Assembly: GCF_040436345.1 (NCBI RefSeq)
Contig: NC_133221.1
Span: forward strand, 19,527,165 to 19,591,164
DNA: 64,000 nt
Direction of reading: 5' to 3'
DNA from: Pagrus major
Lineage: Eukaryota; Chordata; Actinopteri; Spariformes; Sparidae
Shown here: piece by piece, positions 56,161 to 64,000 of the stretch
Layout: every line of letters begins with the position of its first letter
Position numbering within the stretch: position 1 is the first letter of the stretch
Made by a program: the position numbers and the translations under genes
Notes under the pieces: generated by a model
Seen by the model: only the letters and a program-made list of their open reading frames with translations
Databases searched by the model: none
What the model was told of the DNA's origin: nothing

Positions 56161-59100
56161 TGTTGCGTTTTTATCTTCTCACAGACTAATGAAACAAGCT
56201 GCTCTGTAGTCTGGTGGTGTGGCAGCAGAAACCTTTGTACATTACAAAAGAATTACCATGAGGAGCTTCTACTCACTTTCAAAACAAATGCAGGAGGTGG
56301 TGGTGCTCATACCACTTCTGTCCACAGGGGCCAGAATCAGCAGAAACAAGTTCATCCAAATTACAATAAAAACACATTTCTGGACATGCACATAATTTCA
56401 AAATTACCAAGTAAAGTACACAAATAATCTTAAATTATTAAAACTTTTTAGCCTGTACAACTTAAGTGTAGTAGTCTGATAGCCTGCAGTAATTGGTTTC
56501 CTGACTTTTTAAAGGTAAAGTCACCACAGTGTTGGTGTTGAATTTTTCATTATGTTGAAATAAAATCTGATTCAACACGTTTGCATTAGTTTAATCTCAT
56601 AGACAGATATTTCAAAACCTGGGGAACAAAAAGCTGAAAGTAACTTCCTCTCTAAACACTGCTTGGCCTTGTTTTTCTGGTAAATTGGGGTTAATCAACT
56701 CTTTAATGTGTAGCATTCAGAGCCTAGTAACAAGTTGTTGAGGAAAACAATATAAAAAACCTCACTACAATTTACAAAAGGTTAAGTATACTGTGATTGC
56801 AAACAAGTCTGAATACACAGCAGACAGCCATCATGGAAATCCCTAAAGAACAGCAGTCACTCACAGCAGTGGGTGAGACGTTCTGGAGGAAGTAACACCT
56901 TTCGGATCATTCGTTGATGTCTCAATCACACCTATCCACCAAGCCATCTTATTGCTGCCCATTGTCCCCCATAGGAATGATAATGGCCACTGTGTCTCCT
57001 CCCCATGACATCTGGGCTGTGAGGGAGGAGGGGAGGGGAGGCTTCCACTTTCTCTTGTCCACTTCATGTGTTGCCAAACGGGAAACAAACAGGCATTGTG
57101 CTTCAGCTTCGCTGCTGCCCATGGACTGTCCTTGTTTATAGACCCATCACTTAATTGTGGCCTCACACAGCTCTGTCCATTCTCTGCTGTTTCTCCAGGA
57201 TAATTGCTACTATTGAGGCGACACTGAGGTCTAATGATTGACCGTTCTTACAACATTTATTTAACTTTAGGGTTTTTAACATTTTCTCTTTTTTTTTTGA
57301 CATCCACACTTTTTTATGTGGGAGGACATGAATTGTAAAATGTATAACGTTGCAGTTTTGCCAGACTGAATGATCTAATGTTTAACTTTCTGTCAACAAA
57401 CTCACAGCAAGACTCTCCATTATGGACTGTTGACCTTTTCACTAGCGCCTCTTGCAAATATTAAATTCACACGTGTCTAAATTTGCATGAGTAGAAGCCA
57501 TATCAAGGTTGCAAAGTATGGTGCGTAAAAAGGTGATGTGGATGTTTGTGAGTATTCCTCTGATTGCATTGCACCCTCTTCTCCTTAGGGGTGCTATCCA
57601 TATCTGAGGGTGTTGATTAGATAGCAGCCCCCACCCACATTTGCAAGTCGAGGCCTTTGCTATTCTCACATTGCCGTGCACATGTTGTTGTGTGGTTGCT
57701 CTGCAGGATGAGGATAGTATTTAACTCATACATGATCAATATGATGCTCATTTTTATTGGATGTCGGAGCCTCTTTCAATGAAAGTCGCTCTGTGGAATA
57801 AACTCGGGGCCAAATTAAAGCATGGATGTACTTCAAATGTACAATTCCTATCTCGCCTGTTTGGACTAAAGGATTAAATAACTCTTTGGCTTCAGAGGCA
57901 CATAAGCATTTTCACACATTTTAGTGTGTCACATTCTGGTAGTGTCATGTTGTGGAAATATCCATTTTACCATGCCTGGATTATCCAGCCAGGGCCTGAA
58001 GGCAGCATGCTTTATGGGTCCACACTCTGCCAATAGTACCCTCCACCCTGAGCATCTGTCCAACACTTGGAGATAACTGAGGGGACTAAAGCCTCAGAGG
58101 TCTCATTTCTAGACTGCAACAATTCAAAACAGCCTGTGTGACCATAATTAAACCGCAAAGTCTTTGTCCTCAGATAAACTGAAACCTTGGAGGCTCCTTG
58201 TTGGCCCCTGAGCTTCAGCTGTGAGTGTTGTCATGCACTTCACATTATGAAGATCACTGGGTGCCACTGGGTAGCACCAGAAGGCATTTGGCCCCTGCCC
58301 TCAGTCTCAGTTTAGCCGTCTGTGCTAAACTAGCTGCATGCTCCCACAATAAAAGGTATTGACGTCACTGGCCATCGTTGGACACGTGCTGCCTTCAGGT
58401 TCTCCTCCTGAGCTCTGATTTCTGAGAACTTACATTGAAGATCTGACTTAAAATAGCTGGAAAGATACAGGCAGAACAAAAGTATTTTGGGTTGACATTT
58501 GTTTGAGAGACAAGATGAGACAGACGTGTTTTCAGCAGAATGTAGAAGGAAAGCTGAACAAAAAACAAAAAAAATATGACCCCAATATTTTAATAATTCA
58601 TGTTTGTGCCAGGTTCTTTATAAATAAAGACCTTTTGTTGAGGGTTAGTTTGGTTTTAATGACATCTTCATATATTTGAATACAACCCATCAAACTTTGT
58701 CAGGGATGTAACAAGAAAGTCTGAGCCTTATTACAGTAACTGTCCATAGTGTTTTCAGTCCACCAATGGGCCTATAAGAATTATTTATTTGAATGCGAAG
58801 GCTTTTGCCATGTATGGACATCATAAACAAAACACAGCAGCACTTGTTGTGTAATATATGTCACTGATTCTAAACACAAAATGTAAATATGTATTAGCAA
58901 TTTGAGTGTGACAGAAGATTAAATGTCCTTTTCTTAAAGAATGAGTGTTGTTTTTGGTCTCAAGCTGTCCAGAAGAGCTTGTGTCTGAACTGTCACTTAA
59001 GAGACTGAATTTGGGTGATATTACTGATATTAGTGAGCATGTGTGTAGACTTTTCTCCTCAAGTTGCCTCAGGGATTTTGCTCATCAACACAGAAGTTGA

Positions 59101-59478
59101 AGTGTTCGCTTCACATCATCGAACAATTAGAAAACAGATGTTCATTGTCTCAGCTGTGTCAGCAGACACCTGCTGACAGAACGTGTCAATTGTACTGTGT
59201 AACCCAGATTAGTTGAGTCTGAGGTGGGAACTGGAATACAAGTCGTTTTTAATTGCTCATAAACACCCGAAACACCCTTTTACAGGTCAAGCAACAACCA
59301 TACTGTACACTAATTACAGTGTAAGATTAGGTGATTATACACTGATAAAACTGAGTATTAGATTATATTTCTGCCAATAGATTCTCCTAAAGCCCCATGA
59401 ATGGGGTCTTTAAACCAAGCCTATGTTTTGTAATAGATCAAAACAGCCATTTATTCCAGCCTTGCTACCATGCAGGAA

Positions 59479-59551
59479 TTATATTATACTATATTATATT
59501 ATATTATATTATATTATATTATATTATATTATATTATATTATGTTATATAA
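59479..59551. repeat. (TATAT)n / ATATT pentanucleotide microsatellite
   Basis: About 14 near-perfect ATATT units. They generate Tyr/Ile-rich shadow frames. Confidence 0.95.
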
Positions 59552-59663
59552 AGGCAGTGTTTTCTCTCTCGCCACAATCACCAAGTGCTTGCTCATGGGG
59601 GAAATGCTGCTTCTCTGTATATAGATTAACTAAAGAGTATGGTCTAGACCTGCTTCACTTGGA

Positions 59664-59712
59664 AAGTGAACTTTGTTGTAAGCTTTACAAATAAAGATTG
59701 ATTGATGGATTA
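59664..59712 (+). repeat. Retroposon-like 3' tail
   Basis: GTTGTAAGCTTTACAAATAA followed by AGATTGATTGATGG resembles the closing part of fish LINE/SINE elements that end in ATTG repeats. Only the tail is present. Confidence 0.45.
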
Positions 59713-59929
59713 GAATTTATTAGGCTAAATGATCAAAGACCGGATTAAAAACCCCTCTTCCATCATGATTTTGCTGGTCAAAGTCCCATCTGATACATTC
59801 TGCCTGTTAGCTAACTAAATAAACTTCCACACTCGGCTTCACTTGTGTTCATATCGTGATTCAGTGGTTAGACATCACACAGAAACCTGTAATGGATGGC
59901 GGACGCAGGAATGCATAACAAGAAAGAGT

Positions 59930-60189
59930 TAACTCAGTGCGCTGGGGAACGTGTCTGCCCAACGTCCGACAGCCCCTGAACGCATCAAGCTGCAAAACTG
60001 CGAGAGAAGCGGAGATTGAAGGGGAGAGAGCAGAGCGGCGGCGGCGACGACGGCCATCTTAGAGCTACCGTGGTAACCGACACTCATCTCCTGGATTTTA
60101 TTTTTCTTGTTAAGAGAAACACTCCGGCTGACTGACCAGAGAAGAAGAAGGTTGTATTTCACTTCGCCGCGGTTGAACTCGAAGTCGGG
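59930..60189 (+). promoter_or_regulatory. clstn1: clstn1 CpG-type promoter and 5' UTR with YY1-like site
   Basis: CG dinucleotides cluster here (GCGGCGGCGGCGACGACGGCC near 60036) and continue to about 60.55 kb, in contrast with the AT-rich flanks. CGGCCATCTT at 60051-60060 is, on the minus strand, AAGATGGCC, close to the YY1 motif often found just downstream of start sites in CpG promoters. No TATA box is seen. Transcription probably starts near 60.0 kb. Confidence 0.6.
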
Positions 60190-60271
60190 ATGCGGTTCCG
60201 AGGGAATACACAATTTGCATCCGCTGTCGGACTGGTCCTCGGACTATTATGTGCGGTGGAGGCAGCTAAAG
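60190..60271 (+). CDS. clstn1: Calsyntenin-1, first coding exon (signal peptide); gene continues past window
   Basis: Calsyntenins are type I membrane proteins of the cadherin superfamily, found in neurons, that link vesicles to kinesin-1 and act at synapses. This exon encodes 27 residues, MRFRGNTQFASAVGLVLGLL then CAVEAAK, plus one base (G). It has a basic start, a hydrophobic core and a likely cleavage after VEA, so it is a secretion signal. The donor is AAAG|GTAACT at 60272. In CLSTN1 the first exon likewise ends just before a Val-Asn-Lys-His segment, and the phase fits a Val codon (G + TN). The CpG promoter and the ctnnbip1 neighbour (adjacent to CLSTN1 in human) support the name. Signal peptides alone are weakly diagnostic, so the name rests partly on synteny. 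Confidence 0.8.
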
Positions 60272-61912
60272 GTAACTAAGCTGGGATTTATATCCCGTTG
60301 TGTTTTGTCTCTCCTCTCCGGTTCAGACGGCTCTCTCTCTACCTGAAGGCCCGAGGTTAACGCTCGCTCTCCGGTTGTTTCCAGGCATTGAAGGTTAAAA
60401 TTAAGCGCTAGCTCGCTCGTGCGGCTCCTCTGGAGGGATGCGTGTGCTCAGTAACCTGTTCAGGGATGGTCAGCTCCGGAGCCGCAGCGGGGGGATGTCG
60501 CGAAGTATCCCGCCGGCAGCAAGTGCATCTCCGCGATACTGCATCCATTTTAACCGCAAATGACACATTAAATGCCGACTGTAGTTATTATCTGTGTCTG
60601 ATTATTTTATCCCACCCGAGTAGGCTACTTTGGAGATAATATCAAGGCCACGAAACGACCCCCTTCTGTCATCTGCATTCAGTCTATTTTTGGGGCACTT
60701 GTCTCTTGTAGTCGCAGTCTGATTTAAGATTCAACATATTTCTCAGCTTCTGCAGAGTTTTTGAGATTTATTTTAAGTCACAAGTGTCTGGTACGCACTG
60801 TTCTCATTTTGTTGTGAACATATATTTGAGTAAATCTGAATTAACATGTGCGATGATACGTTTATTTTTACTGTTTTTTTTAAATTTATTTACGTTAAGT
60901 GTTATTAAACCAAACAGGTTTATTCTGCCATTAGTGGGCCTAATGCTCGCTTTGGCAACGCTGTGGTCGCACCAGGATGGAGCTTGGTTGGCTACGCATT
61001 GCAGATCCCCTTCACAAGCCCTTGTTTTTGTCGGTGGATTTAATAAAAATGCATGTGCTGCGATCACAGGTTTAAATAAAAAGCCCCTCAGTAGGAGGTC
61101 TGGGCCTCCCATCACTACAGTATATGAACTGAAAGTGCAACTGCCCTCTTCATGTGCAATGTCACCGATGGACACCATCACACACACACACACACTGAGG
61201 AGGAGAGAGACATGCCTTTATTTGCTGCAGGGCGGTCCACCTCCCTCCTCACAGAGGCAGCTCACTGCTCACACATTAAACACCCTCCTTGCATGAATTT
61301 ATAGGCTGTGTTTTAGCCTCAAACACAATCCACTGACTCCACAGTGTGAGCTTCATGTTTCAGGGTGTGTAAAGGCAGGTGCGTCTTAGTCAGCGGCCAC
61401 ATCAACGTGCCCAGGCAGCCGCCGATGCTGGAGGCCAGTTTGTGTGTTGTTTTCTTTTAATGCTACACCCGTCTTATGCCCCATGAACAGAATAAAGACC
61501 ATGAAAGGGATATGGATGGCCATAAAAGTCTGCACAGGGGCTTTTCTGATCGAGCTATATTTTTTCCTGTTGCCATGTCAAGCAGCTGAGAATGCACAGC
61601 AGGCGGGAGGCTACCATTTGTAAAGCAGTAACTTAATTTCTTTTTGCATCAATCAAGAGGAAGTAAGTCCTGGGTTATACTGTGTGAGTCTGGCTGTTCT
61701 TATGTCGTGGCCAAGTGTGTGTTTGTGAAGTGCACCTGCAGGCGTTCGTGCCCTTATCAGCGAAGGAGGCCTGTGAAATCACCATCTTGGTGAGGGCTTA
61801 TCTTTTACCAACCAAAGGTCACTCGTTCATTTTGTGCGCCGCCTCTTGTCACATGCAGCCTAGCTTTGTGTTTTCATGGCTTGTTGCTGATTCAATTTTT
61901 TTCTACTTCCAG

Positions 61913-62412
61913 TAGGGCTGCACCCAGGCATAGGACAATATGAAAATTTCATGTCATGATTACCCGGTCCAAGATAATTGAAATTCACAATATTATCCAG
62001 ATAATCATCAAAAATATATTCTTAAAACACACTGAAACCACTTTAACCTTGCATTTTCCTTCAGGAAACAAAGATTTTATTGTATCACAGACAGGAAACA
62101 CATTATTCTGGCGTGAAACAATCAAAGAATCTTGAATAAGTTATCATAAATCATAAGGTTTCCTGCACAAATAAAGGATAAATAAAAGGTGGTTACCTCA
62201 TCTCCCTGTCATTCTGTTGTTTGAAATCCGTAGTATTTATACACAAGCATTTTAACTTGTTTACTGTTAAATCAGTTAGCTAGACAGCTTTTCCAAGTCA
62301 TTCATGTAAGGATATCAAGATTATCCTGATAATTAAAATTCACCATGATCAACTTATTCTGTGTTTTTTATCGCAATCCGCGATAATATCTTTTATCCTC
62401 ACATTCCTTGCT
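61913..62412. repeat. hAT-like element remnant (AGTAGGGCTGCACCC start)
   Basis: It begins GTAGGGCTGCACCCAGGCAT and contains AATTGAAATTCACAATATTATCC near the left and TGATAATTAAAATTCACCATG with GCAATCCGCGATAATATC near the right, an imperfect inverted arrangement. Confidence 0.55.
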
Positions 62413-62630
62413 GCAACTAATCTGTTGATTATTTTTCTTCATTAATCAATTAGTTGCTGGGTCTGTTAACTGTCAGAAAATAGTGAAAATGTCAATCACT
62501 GGTTCCAAAAGCCCAAGATGATGTCCTCAAAGGTCTCATTTTGTATTTTAATGTTGTAGCAGAATAAAAGTAGTAGTTGGGTATCCATTTATTAGTTGAC
62601 AACTAATTGATTATTTGAGCCATGTTGCAG
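62412..62630. repeat. GCTGCAAC-family MITE copy
   Basis: It starts GCTGCAACTAATCTGTTG, contains ATTAATCAATTAGTTGCTGG and GAAAATAGTGAAAATGTCAATC, and ends GACAACTAATTGATTATTTG near an eroded terminus. It abuts the preceding element directly. Confidence 0.65.
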
Positions 62631-64000
62631 CAGATGAGGAAGCAGATAATCCTCAGTTCTTTCTCCCAAGTCGTTCTTGTTCCAGAAATCTCGAGTTTAT
62701 ATGTCTACAAATGATTTGTGTGAGTGAAACAGAGCTTCAGCACATTCGGCTGAACTTAGCAGCATTGGCAATGGATGATGTGGTCCTCAGCTATTCGCCT
62801 ACGCAAACATTAATCACTGATGACATGGCTACAACAAACCTTGAAAGATCTGCTGATAAAAATATGTTTTCGATACAAAAAACACTTACCTACCTAGTCT
62901 ATATGATTCATTACACTGCCAGCAAGGAAATGTCAGTGTGTGTAAAACTGGTGCAAACTCACATCGGCTGTGGAAGGATGCTTCAAAGCATTGGAAGCTA
63001 TAATAATACACACTTCTGAGTTTCTTGTCTTATCCATCATGGAAATGTATCACTTGTTTTCATGGTCTCACCCATGTAATCTGTTTCTCTTTCTGTTGCC
63101 ATGAGCAGCTGCTGGGTGTCTTCATGTTCTCGAGTGAAACATTAGGTCTGCTGAGATGCATGAGCTTCCTCTGTGCACACACAGCCAGACAAAGGAAAGG
63201 CTGGCTGCTGGGAAGTTTCTTGGCTCATTCGTCATTGAATTAAGTAATTGTAGTTGAACAAATTAGATGCCGTGCTTTGTGTGCTGCTGAGTTAACATAT
63301 GTGCTCTCCTCACATGGCTGTAATGACGTTCATATTAGTGCTTAGATGCAAGTGTTCTCGCCCAGTCTTTCTTGTCTTACAGTCATTGGAGAAGCCGAGT
63401 ACTGATCCACTGGAAAAATTGCTTGTCAGTGACGGTTAGAGCAATGTATCGGGTATTGTTTTAAATATAGTTTATTGTTCAGTGATGTGGCTCACCTCTG
63501 TGGTTCCTCCCTGACCACAGCCTCATTAAAATGTGTTTATTATATATGTATTTGTATACATGAAGAAAACATGCAGGAAAATATTTTACACATTTTCTTT
63601 ATTTGTATATGTTATGTATATTTGTTTTTTACTTGAAAAAATTTAAATTAAATTATGAATTTTCAAGCCATTTAATTTTTTGTTAGCAACTAATTTGTTC
63701 ATTTGCTAATAATTTCAGCTGTAGTCTAAATGCTTATTCATGTTTATTTACATGTCGTCATCATTATTGATATCGGCCTTCACAAACCATTATGGTTGAA
63801 ACCTTTTGCCCTTGCTTAGGAAACTCACCACAAATAGGTTTATTGATTACAGGATCCCAGAAACCAAACGAAGGATCACCGCTATCAGTGACCTGGTTGA
63901 CCCTGGGGAAATCGATATGGTTGCATTTCCTTTTTTTTTTTTTTACAGACACTCATGCCCTGTTTTAAACCTTTGAGCTTCCAACAATCTGTGTGACGTA

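Larger units (their letters stand above)
37226..59900. other. Intergenic region between ctnnbip1 and clstn1 (about 22.7 kb)
   Basis: No gene can be supported. Open frames are short, mostly under 110 codons, overlap on both strands and match no protein family I recognise. The longest (52317-52754, 145 codons) lacks exon-like features. The region mixes repeats, listed separately, with unique stretches at about 43.2-45.5, 46.6-48.0, 51.0-52.7 and 53.8-55.8 kb that could hold regulatory DNA. Confidence 0.6.
60272..64000 (+). other. clstn1: clstn1 intron 1 (start only)
   Basis: No second exon is recognised before the window edge. The first 300 bases remain CG-rich. A 170-codon stop-free frame (60784-61296) is the longest in the window but contains a CA microsatellite (61181-61194) and resembles no known protein. 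Transposon remnants lie at 61913-62412 and 62412-62630. Confidence 0.75.

Noticed and set aside
37226..59900. Search for miR-34a, which lies in the same human chromosome band
   Set aside because: The mature miR-34a sequence was not seen on either strand by eye. It is probably outside the window.
62615..63019. 134-codon + strand frame in clstn1 intron 1, considered as a second clstn1 exon
   Set aside because: It has no resemblance to the cadherin repeats expected after the signal peptide, and its start overlaps a MITE end.

Overview
The window is vertebrate nuclear DNA, almost certainly from a ray-finned (teleost) fish. It has small GT-AG exons in long introns, a compact layout, many CA/TG/TA microsatellites, and numerous short inverted-repeat transposon remnants of kinds common in percomorph fish (from memory, not searched). 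No prokaryotic gene, CRISPR array, rRNA, convincing tRNA or intact transposase/reverse transcriptase was found.

Three protein-coding loci are supported, all on the + strand. (1) Positions 1-7111 hold the last 11 coding exons of pik3cd, the class IA PI3-kinase catalytic subunit p110-delta. The exons join in frame into 471 residues covering the rest of the helical domain and the whole kinase domain. (2) Positions 21572-34482 hold the complete 81-residue coding sequence of ctnnbip1 (ICAT, inhibitor of beta-catenin and TCF) in three exons. A probable non-coding first exon lies near 11.54-11.73 kb, and a probable long 3' UTR runs to about 37.2 kb. (3) Positions 60190-60271 hold the first coding exon (signal peptide) of a gene best read as clstn1 (calsyntenin-1), with a CG-rich promoter just upstream. 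The rest of clstn1 lies beyond the right edge.

Layout: 1-7.1 kb pik3cd exons; 7.1-11.5 kb pik3cd 3' flank with repeats; 11.5-37.2 kb ctnnbip1, whose introns are filled with transposon remnants; 37.2-59.9 kb intergenic DNA with no gene I can support; 59.9-64 kb clstn1 promoter, exon 1 and the start of intron 1. In human, the same three genes are neighbours on 1p36.22, but CLSTN1 and CTNNBIP1 point towards PIK3CD. One inversion of the CLSTN1-CTNNBIP1 block converts one order into the other.

The genes do not form a pathway. p110-delta makes PIP3 at the plasma membrane, ICAT blocks beta-catenin/TCF binding, and calsyntenin-1 is a neuronal cadherin-family membrane protein. The shared feature is conserved synteny. 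I found no new biological system. The most interesting items are a possible upstream ORF ending in an ATGA overlap with the ctnnbip1 start, an in-frame stop-free last intron in pik3cd, nested transposon insertions (one element with a perfect 8-bp target duplication), X-box-like palindromes, and hairpin-forming inverted repeats.
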